The position numbers and the translations under genes were made by a program. Shown here one piece after another: positions 56,301 through 64,000 of a stretch of DNA of 64,000 nt. The DNA is from Lithobates sylvaticus. Lineage: Eukaryota; Chordata; Amphibia; Anura; Ranidae. The number at the start of each line of letters is the position of its first letter. The first letter of the stretch is position 1. The notes beneath the pieces are model-generated. The model searched no databases, was not told the DNA's origin, and saw only the letters and a list, made by a program, of their open reading frames with translations. The stretch spans positions 126,353,386 to 126,417,385 of the forward strand of contig CM053026.1 in NCBI GenBank assembly GCA_028564925.1. The letters run 5' to 3'.

Positions 56301-59300
56301 TCACCACAAGGTGCAAACCATTCATAAGCCTGAAGAATATAAAAAAAAAAAGATTAGACTTTGCCAAAAAACATCTAAAAAAGCCAGACCAGTTCTGGAA
56401 AATCATTCTTTGGATGGATGAAACTAAGATTAATCTGTACCAGAATGACGGGAAGAAAAAAGTGTGGAGAAGGCTTGGAACAGCTCATGATACAAAGCAT
56501 ACGTCATCTGTAAAACATGGTGGAGGCAGTGTGATGGCATGGGCAAGCATGGCTTCCAGTGGCATTGGGTCATTGGTGTTTATTGATGATGTGACAGAAA
56601 ACAGAAGCAGCTGGATGAATTCTGCAGTGTTTAGAGATATACTGTCAGCCCAGATTCAGCCAAATGAAGCAAAGTTGACTGGATGGCGCTTCAGAGTACA
56701 GGGGGACAATGATATAAAACACCATGCAAAAGCAACCCAGGCAAAACTAAAGGCAGATAGAGCCACAAACAAAGAACAACTGAAGACAGCTGCAGTTAGA
56801 GCCTGGAAAAGCACCAGAAAGGAGGAAACCCAGTCTTTGGTAATGTCCATGGGTTCCAGACTTCAGACAGTCATTGCCAATAAAGGATTCTCAACAAAAT
56901 ATTAAAAATGAACATTTTATTTATGATTGTATTCATTTGTCCAATTACATTTGAGCCCCGCAAAATGGGTGGACTGTGTGTAAAAATGGTTGCAGTTCCT
57001 AAAATTTGTACTTGATATTTATGTTCACCCCCTTGAATTAAAGCTGAAAGTCTGCACTTCAAATTAATTTGGATTGTTTCTATTTAATTTTATTCTGGTG
57101 GCATACAGAGCCAAAATTATGAAAATTGTGTCTGTGTGTGTATGTATTGATACATGTTGATAAATTCAGTTCCTCAAATCTTTCTTCATAGCTGAGCTCC
57201 TCCATCCTTCTTATCAATTTGGTTGCTCTTCTCTTTACCTTCTCCAGTTTCCAGATATCCTTTTTGTGGAATATAATATAATATTGTCGCAATTTAGATC
57301 ATTATGATTTGAGCACGTATAGTTTATGATTGTTAGCACTTATATTATATTGTTGTTTAGGATGTAGTAAACCAACCATTTTTTTAGAGTCATTTACTTA
57401 TAATTTAGGTCTTGTATTCGAAACCTTAGTTTGCTGCTTTTTAGAATTTAATTTTGCTTTAGGTACTCTTGGCACAGGAATTGGAAGAATTTTTTTTTTT
57501 TGGGGGGTTTTATTTGAACACACCCTTACTACCAAGAAAATATTATGGGGTTGATTTACTAAAGGCAAATAGACTGTGCACTTTGCAGTTGCCCTCTGCA
57601 AGTGCAGTTGCACCAGGGCTTAGTTAACGAGGGGAGGCTTTCATTTGCAAAGATTACCCAATCACGTGCAAGGAAAATTAAAAAAATGCATTTTTGCTTG
57701 CACACGATTGGATGGTATAAGTATGCAGAGTTTCTGCTCATTTACCAAGCTCTGAGCAACTGTTCTTTTTCCCTTTAGTAAATCAACCCCTATGTGTCTC
57801 TCCCTGATTTAGGTTCGCTTTGTTCTTAAGGCCTGGCATTCCAAGGCTTCATGGCCCTTGGTGGAGGGTTAACCATTACTTAACAATAGGAGAATACACC
57901 TCTGTTTGCCTAGCCAAGTTAAAAACCAACAAAAAAGACCCAAGCTCTTGTTCAGAGTTTACATTTTTTGGAGTGCCATTTGTCATTTAGCAAACATACA
58001 AAGTATGGCCCCATCACACCAATCACAATAAGCACTTACCTTGGAAATACTGTCCATGTCCCCTGAACCTAGTAAAAAAAATAAAAAAAAGATGGCAACA
58101 CATCAGACACACGTCAACATTTCACCTACAGTCACAGTTGGACATGAATGTGGCACTGAATTTAGTAGGATATGCTAATTCTCATACTAATGGCCTGTCA
58201 TTCTTTATAAATGCTAGCAGAAATGTATACTTAGCAAAGCTCTCATTCTCTGCAGGTCATTGACGATTTATAATTATATATCAAGCTGACAAATGATAGA
58301 AGTTTTTTTTTTTTTTTTATTCCTGAGGGCTGAGAAAAGGCTACCGTTGGCACATAATCAAGGCAAAAAATAATGTGTGCAGAAAGCACAGAAAGTTACC
58401 AAAGCCAGAATCACACAGGAAGACATGCAAGTAGTCATAATGTGACAGCTGTATGTGTCAGCAAAACTTGTATTTTATCAGTTTTGGCTAGAAATGACAG
58501 CTGGCTTCTGCATGAACAGCAATCAACAGACCTCCATATGTGGAAAGGTCACAATATTTTTTCCTTCACTAACTATTCGAATGTAATCATAAAACAAAAG
58601 AAAGCACCTTACACTGGCATATACCGTACATTTACGAGTGGTATACAAAATCTAAGAAAGCATAGGTGGGTGAACCCGGGTTAAACAGCCATAAAGCCAA
58701 TGAGATGCTAGCTACTGCATTCTCTATATGTTCATAAATCATTAAGTTTCTACATACAGGAGGTTCTAAAGAGGTGTATTGCACCAAAGTCAACCAATAT
58801 GGAATCATACAGCTCTACATAATATCTTCCTTTCGTCTTTAACACAGTTACCAATATTTTAAAATATGGTAAGAATACTTTCCAAGTGTAAAATAATGGT
58901 GACAGGATTAAAATATTTAATTAATGACAATACATTCAATACACAAAGTAATATTAGGACTAGAGGCAAAATGGCACACCCGTTCAAATTATTGGGTTCA
59001 AATGCATAATTCCGGGTACATAAAGACATGAGTCTAATCGTTTGGTGTTCAGAATCTTTCTTGAGTGGCCTACACAGAGCCGTGAACTCAACCCTAATAA
59101 ACACTTATGAGAGGAGTTGCTAATTGCAAGCTAGGTCTTCATATCTCACATCAGTACCTGACCTCAAAAATGCTCACTTGGCTGGTTTCCCAAAGCCACA
59201 ATCCAACATCTTGTACAAAGCCTTTTGAATGGGATGTTCAACAAGCTTGTATAGCTCATACTAAAACTTACCTACAATATCAATTATCAATTAAATAAAT

Positions 59301-62300
59301 TGAACCTCCAAAAAACTTTAAAAAAAGTTTTACGTGTTTAAAATATTCCAAAATGTCTTCACTCATTATGGGCTGATAAAAGACAAACAAAATACAGCAA
59401 ATTACGTATCAATAAAGTTAATGAAAAACATACCTAATGAGCCATTTATATGGTGCGGTTCCATTCCCCCTAATGCACTCATTGGACCATCTGATCCAGG
59501 GCCCATGGGAAACTAGTAAAAAAAAGAAAAGGATCGCAGGTAAAACGACTTTGCCATCATAAAGCAAGAGTCTGATGGATCAGTGTACTTGTACTATTTT
59601 CACTGATGTAGCCTTGCTCAGGTTTAGCTGAAATGCTCTTTTTTTAATTAACTATTACTTAAATTACCTTACTAATCTGATAATATAACTAAATGGTTGT
59701 GCCATCTGCATTTATCTACCATCTACCGGTGCTTCATAGACCGTTGACAATATATTTGACAATGTGAAGTTATTTCAGTATGTTATTGTTGGTCATGGTA
59801 AATTAGATGCAGTTGTTTTGGGTGCTTTCACTGCCATGCCAAGTAATTTGAGATTAAAATGAAATCATAAAATCCAAAAGAAATGGCACACTGAAAATTG
59901 AATTTAACGTACCACAAAGGGTAATACTAACAACCCAACCCAAAACTAAATATGCATATAAACTCAAAGAAGGTAAAAACCCTAAACAGAAGACATATCA
60001 TTAACTAAAGCCCTGTGTATCATAAAAACTGCAATATTGTTCCTGTTCAAAAAATGTTTTTACATTATGCTTCATCTTTTTTTACATCTTGTTGCTGCTG
60101 TTTTCCTCCCAGCGTTTTTAGCCACTTCCCTTGTATAAGCACTCGCTACAGTGCCAGCTGCACATCTCTGCTCAGCTTTCTGATAGTGACAACAGTGGAC
60201 CATGCCTGTGCATTATGTCTAGGTATGACTGCTTGGAGTCTTCACCAGGCGGCTGAAGAGTATTTCCAGGTGCCTGGGTAATCTAATATGTCACATAAAT
60301 ACCCACATTTTTTAAAATATTACAAATCTTTACTTCCCACTCAATTAAGGACGACTTTAAAGAGTAACTTCACCCTGGAAAAATAAAATTACAAGTTGGC
60401 AGCTACAAATACTGAAGCAGTTGTTTTAATAAACATGCACTTACTAGTCCAGGGCTCCAGCACTGTTTTCACCTAGGCCAGTTCTTCACTGGTCTTTGGG
60501 GCTTCTGCACCATAATCTTGGATGTGGAAAGTCAACTGTGACTTCCTGGTGCTTCACAGGCTGCTTCCCACTGTGCATGTGTGAGTAGCACTGGGCTTTC
60601 TCAATGGATGCACTGCCTCTTGGAACTTGTCCCAGAGGTTGCAGTTGGGGTAATCCGAGCAGAATTGGAGTGGTTACCTGTTATAAATAGGTACCCGCTC
60701 CAAAAAATAAAATAAATTAAACCTCCGATAGTTGTAGAGGTGGAGGGGGGGGGGAGGGAAGAGGAGGAAAAGTTGAACTTCCCCTTTTAGGTGAACTTCC
60801 ACTTTAACTCAATATTTTTTTTTTGGCTCAATATTCCTTATTAAAACAACAAATTAAAATGTATGCAAATTCTCTCATCGACCCCAAACTACAAATATCA
60901 GAATATTAAATATTCTCCAGCATGCTGGATATTGGTAGCATTAAATATGAATTCAAAGATACTTGGGCTGTCCAAAAGTTTTGGTGAGAGCGTGTGCATA
61001 ATTTATTATTTGTTGTTGGTGCTATATATTAACATGGAGCATAGGGACCTACTGTATGTGTTGAATTGTACACTTTTTAAATTAAGTGGCATATAAAGAT
61101 TTGTTTTTAGAAAATTGGGTATTTTTGTGATATCATAAATGACCTCAACTTCAGGGGAAATTCTATTTTTTGCATTTTGTTTGCAGCAACCAGAATTAAG
61201 ATACAGTGTTCCTATTTCAGCACAGATATTCTGGGGTAACACCATTCTCCAACTTTTATACATGATACTCTTGGTGAACAGACTTTAATTCCACACTCTT
61301 TTACTTCTGATTATATGGGAGGGCTTAAATTCTGTACTTGTACTAAGCATTTGAAGGAGTTTCCACTTTTCAAGAAGAAAGTTGGAAATCACTGTAGGCT
61401 GGTAGGGGTCTCCATGCTTGGAAACCCTCCAATCAGCAGTTCTTACATTTCAGATGGAGAACTTAGTCAGGCTTAAATGGCACCTGTGGGGAGAGTGCGG
61501 AGGCTGCCATTGTTAAAAATGTTAGCTAACTGGCTTTGATGCCCAGCCAACACATTTCATACTTTCTGAGGCACATCCCTGGAAAATTACAATCTTCATG
61601 CTTGCTCTGGATCATTTCTTAGCAATACATTGACTTGAAAACAATATGCTTTTCAGGTGTTCAGCACTTCACTGGCTACTGGATATAAGTCTATCTTAAT
61701 AACTGACAAAGTGCATATAAGAATGACAGCCCCGGAGTTTCATGTTAAAAAATGTTGGCTCCAATATTTATATCCCAATAGTTTTAGCTTAAAGTTACTC
61801 TGTTACTAGTGGGAAGTGGGCTACCTGCTTCCGGTATAAAGTGCAGGCACCTAGAGGCAATTCTCCGGCTGTTACGGCACTGAAGTCTGCCTGTTCCTTT
61901 CTACAGCTTAACAGTGGGGCTACACTTTACAGTGATAATCCCCCACCATGGCATAGTCTCCAACTACAGCATGCCATAGCAGTCACAATGGAAAAATGGC
62001 AGATGCACAGTTAATTAATTGGATCTGGACTACCAGAACCTGAAGGTATAAATATTCAGCGTTAAATGGGTTTAGCCTTGTGCATGATTTGGGTTGCATT
62101 GATAACCCCAGTGACACCATTGACATCAAAACTCACCTTAAAACTACCCTTCATATATGTGGTTAATATTATCTGCTCCTCATGTTTTTCCAGGATTGCT
62201 ACTTATAATTTCATACACTGCAATGTTTGTCCCAAGAGAACAACAAGGGGACATTTCATACGTGAAAGGTAGATGTTCTTACATTCTGTCTAGGGTAATA

Positions 62301-62437
62301 CAGTTAAAGAATAAAATGAGTGAGAAAATGCTGACTAGGTGACTCCTCTCTATGATCAGTCCTTACATTAGGTCTGCTGGCGCCAGGAGGTACTGCATTC
62401 ATTAATGTGTACATATTGTCTCCAGAGTTTGTAGAAT
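44289..62437 (-). CDS. ssbp2: ssbp2 3' portion (five coding exons, partial gene)
   Basis: This is the C-terminal part of single-stranded DNA binding protein 2, a nuclear LDB1/CLIM-associated cofactor of LIM-homeodomain transcription complexes. Five exons on the minus strand (62437-62367, 59512-59434, 58068-58040, 55051-54953, 44318-44289) join in frame with GT-AG borders. They encode the Gly/Pro/Met/Asn-rich tail and end in YSPSMTMSV plus a TGA stop. The blocks [26 protein letters not shown] and [10 protein letters not shown] fit SSBP2; the SSBP3 paralogue, as I remember it, has GLPK, ISGISNPP and LHSFQND there. The N-terminal LUFS/LisH domain and earlier exons lie beyond the window. Visible introns are about 2.9, 1.4, 3.0 and 10.6 kb and full of transposons. 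The family identity comes from memory of the protein, not from a search. Confidence 0.95.
45053..45801. mobile_element. 749-bp hAT element in the last ssbp2 intron
   Basis: Ends CAGGGGTGCCCAACC / GTGGCACCCCTG, flanked by a perfect 8-bp duplication ATCTACAG (45045-45052 and 45802-45809). No transposase recognisable; non-autonomous. Confidence 0.92.
45812..45985 (+). mobile_element. tRNA-derived SINE
   Basis: Contains a B-box-like GGTTGGAATCC in a tRNA-like context (about 45842), then a body with 'cctgtctaaattggtcctag' and the conserved 'actgtaagctccttgagggc' block. The A box is poorly preserved. It resembles a SINE family common in frogs. Confidence 0.7.
45990..46857. other. intronic stretch without recognised features
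   Basis: Part of the last ssbp2 intron. Only a poly-C run (46441-46457) stands out. Confidence 0.5.
46874..47899. mobile_element. inverted-arm retroelement A, 16-bp TSD
   Basis: Flanked by a perfect 16-bp direct repeat GTTTCCTAAACCATAA (46858-46873 and 47900-47915). The interior has a module in plus orientation (46874-47215), a second partial plus copy (47221-47456) and a minus copy (47466-47757), followed by a 3' tail. Each module carries 'gcttcctggatc' and 'ctgaagaaggagc'. A long target duplication plus inverted copies fits a retroelement such as a Penelope-like element. No reverse transcriptase frame is visible. Confidence 0.75.
48165..49609. mobile_element. inverted-arm retroelement B, 16-bp TSD, ~1.3-kb palindrome
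   Basis: Flanked by ACAGAGTGTGTACTGA (48149-48164) and ACAGAGTGTATACTGA (49610-49625), one mismatch. The left arm (48165 to about 48790) is the reverse complement of the right arm (about 48800-49500), with the axis near 48,795. A 3' tail follows (49500-49609, 'ggggcagcagttc...taagcgcgg'). Same architecture as element A but a different sequence. Confidence 0.8.
49626..50095. other. intronic stretch without recognised features
   Basis: Part of the last ssbp2 intron; nothing recognised. Confidence 0.5.
50096..50505. mobile_element. TIR element (MITE), 'gtacacacggtcgga' family copy 2
   Basis: Ends AAAGCCCCGTACACACGATC / CCGTGTGTACGCGGCATTA. Same family as 33842-34261. Confidence 0.7.
50710..50895 (-). 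repeat. fragment of the 1722-2700 repeat family
   Basis: Carries the A-rich 'gatcaaatgccaccaaaaga' to 'cccagggctgcagtgctta' end only. Confidence 0.6.
51186..51692. mobile_element. TIR element (MITE) with near-perfect ends
   Basis: Ends AGGCCTCATACACACGGACG / CGTCCGTGTGTATGAGGCCT, a perfect 20-bp inverted match. The interior is rich in 'gcgtttttt'/'aaaaacgc' blocks. Non-coding, about 0.5 kb. Confidence 0.85.
51700..52066. other. intronic stretch without recognised features
   Basis: Part of the last ssbp2 intron; nothing recognised. Confidence 0.5.
52663..53911 (+). mobile_element. retroposon-like insert C inside the Tc1, TSD TATCC
   Basis: The Tc1 sequence resumes exactly across a 5-bp duplication TATCC (52658-52662 and 53912-53916). 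The right tail 'ggggggcagcagttcttata' then 'ctaagcgcgg' matches the tail of element B (49540-49585). The interior has two local tandem duplications (53430-53520 and 53575-53670). No protein recognised. Confidence 0.65.
53930..54480 (-). pseudogene. Tc1-like transposase, N-terminal and central part
   Basis: Minus-strand fragments match Tc1 transposases. These are a second helix-turn-helix block ([20 protein letters not shown]) followed by a GHCSKMDE linker, then EATKRP-, CGLYGRVARKKP-like and SDETKIE-like stretches in shifted frames. The SDETK block would hold the first catalytic Asp. Interrupted by frame changes and truncated by the insertion at 53911. Confidence 0.75.
54953..55051 (-). CDS. 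ssbp2: ssbp2 penultimate coding exon ([12 protein letters not shown]...FQSES)
   Basis: This 99-nt exon holds exactly 33 codons and is phase 0 at both ends. The acceptor is GTACAG and the donor is GTGAGT. It encodes [18 protein letters not shown], then [15 protein letters not shown], the conserved C-terminal region of SSBP2. Because it is symmetric, skipping it would keep the frame. A Tc1 transposon ends only about 80 bp downstream of its donor, at 54871. Confidence 0.96.
55245..55497. mobile_element. truncated MITE, 'gtacacacggtcgga' family copy 3
   Basis: Right part of the family, from 'acaattccgacggacaaagt' to 'gtccgaccgtgtgtacaggg' and 'catta'. The left end is missing. Confidence 0.7.
55620..57135 (+). 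mobile_element. Tc1-like transposon in an ssbp2 intron
   Basis: The left end is ACAGTTAGGTCCATATATAT. The right end decays around 'gagccaaaattatgaaaatt' at about 57110-57130, before the expected complementary terminus, so it is truncated on the right. A TA microsatellite (about 55698-55721) lies near the left end. The transposase pseudogene is on the plus strand. Confidence 0.85.
55957..56905 (+). pseudogene. Tc1-like transposase (DDE block partly deleted)
   Basis: The frame from 56054 gives 283 residues. It contains the N-terminal helix-turn-helix region, [20 protein letters not shown], the first catalytic Asp in [12 protein letters not shown], the glycine-rich [18 protein letters not shown], and the second Asp in [15 protein letters not shown]. 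The sequence then jumps to [12 protein letters not shown], so the roughly 30-residue stretch with SPDLNPIE and the third catalytic residue is missing. It ends normally at KGFSTKY. The true start is probably ATG 55957, in a different frame. Non-functional. Confidence 0.9.
57150..57285 (-). pseudogene. LINE reverse-transcriptase C-terminal fragment
   Basis: The minus strand reads [20 protein letters not shown], the same block as LERVQRR.TKLI..LEDLSY in the LINE at 37638-39113. A short isolated fragment next to the Tc1 right edge. Confidence 0.75.
57547..57790. mobile_element. 244-bp MITE with TAT flanks
   Basis: Perfect 18-bp inverted ends GGGGTTGATTTACTAAAG / CTTTAGTAAATCAACCCC. TAT occurs on both sides (57544-57546, 57791-57793), which may be a 3-bp target duplication. 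Confidence 0.85.
58040..58068 (-). CDS. ssbp2: ssbp2 29-nt micro-exon ([10 protein letters not shown])
   Basis: This is a 29-nt exon between ACTAG and GTAAGT. Its first two bases complete the Gly codon begun in the 59434-59512 exon. The remaining nine codons read SGDMDSISK, and it ends in phase 0. It is shorter than most gene finders accept, but the reading frame, both splice sites and the SSBP2-specific GDMDSISK string support it. Confidence 0.93.
59434..59512 (-). CDS. ssbp2: ssbp2 exon encoding [20 protein letters not shown]...
   Basis: This is a 79-nt coding exon with acceptor ACTAG and donor GTATGT. It starts in phase 0 and ends one base into a Gly codon. It encodes [11 protein letters not shown], then [15 protein letters not shown], a block strongly conserved in SSBP2/3/4. 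The Ile in HHINGSL is Met in the mammalian proteins as I recall them, a conservative change. Confidence 0.95.
60355..60809. repeat. MITE-like repeat
   Basis: Imperfect inverted ends 'ttaaagagtaacttcaccct' / 'aggtgaacttccactttaa', about 455 bp, non-coding. A frog repeat type. Confidence 0.6.
60810..62366. other. ssbp2: ssbp2 intron sequence without recognised features
   Basis: Nothing recognised in this stretch. Confidence 0.45.
62367..62437 (-). CDS. ssbp2: ssbp2 exon encoding [24 protein letters not shown]
   Basis: This is a 71-nt coding exon with acceptor TTTCAG and donor GTAAGG. It starts two bases into a codon, so a G from the previous exon completes Asp, and it ends in phase 0. It encodes the segment from [15 protein letters not shown] to PPGASRPN, the poorly structured Pro/Gly-rich region before the conserved tail. 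The exon just 5' of it is not in the remaining 1.5 kb of the window. Confidence 0.93.
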
Positions 62438-62639
62438 CTGAAACATAAAAAAACATGGGATTTAATAATCTTTCACCTTAAAGTAACGTTTCATTTACAC
62501 ATTACATTAAGAATTTGCCAGGGGCAAATAAAATATTACAAATATGCAAGTAATGTTTATCTAGCCAGCATCTTAGTATTACGTTTACCATTTTCTTATT
62601 TTTTAAATGAGAAGTAGAGCCAAAGCTGTTTTGGCTATA

Positions 62640-63060
62640 TCTCTCGTGTAGGGCACAGAAGTGCAGTTCGTTTTGCACTCGTTTTAACCATTTTCAGCCA
62701 ACAACTGGCTAAAGTCTGCTGTTGGCTGGCATCACTCAGTCGTCTGCTTTGTTCAGGCTTGGGAAAGATCTTAACCATATGGTGGGGATCTACCCAGATG
62801 CCTGGACCGTCACCTGGCTCAGCCTCTCAGCAATACGATGAGAGCCGGAGTTAGTCCCTCCCGCCCCTCCACAGCCGAGCGCTCCAGTGAACATTGGAGG
62901 GCCAGAGCAGAGAGTCAGTGACTTATAGTGACGGCTCTCTGCTCAGAGCAGTGTGGGAGAACTGAGCGATCAGCGGCGTGTGATCGCTCACTTCTCACTG
63001 CAGAGCTGTCAGGAGACAGATGCAGCATCAGATCAATGCTGCGTCCACCTAGGTGAGTAT
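62640..63060. repeat. interspersed repeat fragment
   Basis: GC-richer block ('gtcagtgacttatagtgacg', 'gatcagcggcgtgtgatcgctc') resembling common frog repeats. Edges not defined. Confidence 0.35.
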
Positions 63061-63338
63061 AAATGTTTTTCGTTTTTTTTTTGTTCACACTTCTATTTTA
63101 AATCAAATGGTCATATATGGGAAGAGTTTGTCAAAAGACATGCATGTTTTTATTGCAACTGAATATGAAACACGATTGACCATATAAGCAAACAATGTGG
63201 GTGTCTGATTTTCCATTTATATTTACTTATAGAATAGGAGTTGTACAATAATACTCCAGCAGTCCAATGTTAACACCTCACTGAAACAGAGAAGTGTCTG
63301 GAACGCATTGTTTAGGAATCAGTGGACCCCTACACGTA

Positions 63339-64000
63339 CAGTGCCTTGGAAAAGTATTCATAGCCCTTAACATTTTTCACATTTTGTCATGTTACAACCA
63401 AAAATATAAATCTATTTTATTGGGATTTTATGTGATAGACCAAGTGGAAGGAAAATGATAAATGGTTTTAAAAATATTTTACAAATGAATATGTGAAAAG
63501 TGTGGCGTGCATTTGTATTCAGCCCCCACTCCACTTCAGTCAATACTTTGTAGAACCACCTTTCCAGCAATTACAGCTGCAAGTCTTTTTGGGGATGTCT
63601 CTACCAGCTTTGCACATCTAGAGAGTGACATTTTTGCCCATTCTTCATTAACAAAAGTTCTGTGAGAATGGATGGAGAGCATCTGTGAACAGCAATTTTC
63701 AAGTCTTGCCACAGATTCTCAATTGGATTTAGGTCTGGACTTTGGCCATTGTAACACATGAATATGCTTTGATCTAAACTATTCCATTGTAACTCTGGCT
63801 GTATGTTTAGGCTCATTGTCCTGCTGGAAGGTGAACTTCTGCCCTGGTCTCAAGTCTTTTGCAGAATCTAACAGGTTTTCTTCTAAGATTGCCCTGTATT
63901 TGGCTCAATCCATCTTCATCAACTCTGACCAGTGCAATGACTGTTTGTTGGATTTATCCTATTAGTCTACCCCATTAGTCAGGAAAGGCAGGCTCCGGTA
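63339..64000 (-). mobile_element. Tc1-like transposon, cut by the window end
   Basis: The left end CAGTGCCTTGGAAAAGTATT follows TA at 63337-63338. The minus strand encodes the C-terminal part of a Tc1 transposase, including SPDLNPIENLWQDLKIAVH with the catalytic Glu (about 63700), in an open frame 63816-63601, then KNGQKCHSLDVQ. The N-terminal part lies past base 64000. Flanking frame changes suggest it is inactive. Confidence 0.85.

Larger units (their letters stand above)
57795..60350. other. ssbp2: ssbp2 introns around the micro-exon
   Basis: Apart from the exons at 58040-58068 and 59434-59512 I see no other feature. Open frames are short and without domains. Confidence 0.5.

Overview
This is a vertebrate nuclear window, almost certainly from a frog and probably a ranid-like one. 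The only host gene I recognise is the 3' end of ssbp2 (single-stranded DNA binding protein 2) on the minus strand. Five coding exons run from 62437 down to the stop codon at 44289. Together they encode the conserved C-terminal tail ending in YSPSMTMSV. All splice phases join cleanly and all splice sites are GT-AG. Exons 5' of these lie beyond base 64000. The frog assignment rests on the density and type of interspersed repeats, which I know by eye from ranid sequence; I could not search a database.

Bases 1 to about 43,480 are downstream intergenic DNA with no host gene that I can recognise. They are built from layered repeats: fold-back and TIR elements (MITEs), hAT elements with verified 8-bp target duplications, a fossil LTR element (5053-8528, TSD TATT), a roughly 0.5-kb-arm palindrome (10760-11835), and four unrelated minisatellites packed into 18.8-22.9 kb. 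A 1.2-kb U2-snRNA-headed, poly(A)-tailed retroposon lies at 23062-24237. A 3.7-kb hAT element (27783-31450) carries a 2.4-kb minisatellite and two further hAT insertions. A Tc1 element (37.5-40.5 kb) is interrupted by a LINE and by an inverted-arm retroelement. A hammerhead-ribozyme-like motif with a covarying-looking helix I lies at 15097-15166.

Bases 43,480-64,000 are the ssbp2 3'UTR, exons and introns. The last intron (44319-54952) holds a hAT element, a tRNA-derived SINE, two inverted-arm retroelements each bounded by 16-bp direct repeats (46874-47899 and 48165-49609), other MITEs, and a Tc1 transposon split by another insertion. Two more Tc1 elements lie in introns further upstream. The broken transposase and reverse transcriptase frames are the only other recognisable protein-coding traces.

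Most long open frames in the window are chance frames in low-complexity or tandem-repeat DNA and are left out. Coordinates for exons and for elements with target duplications are base-exact by my count. Edges of other repeats are approximate.
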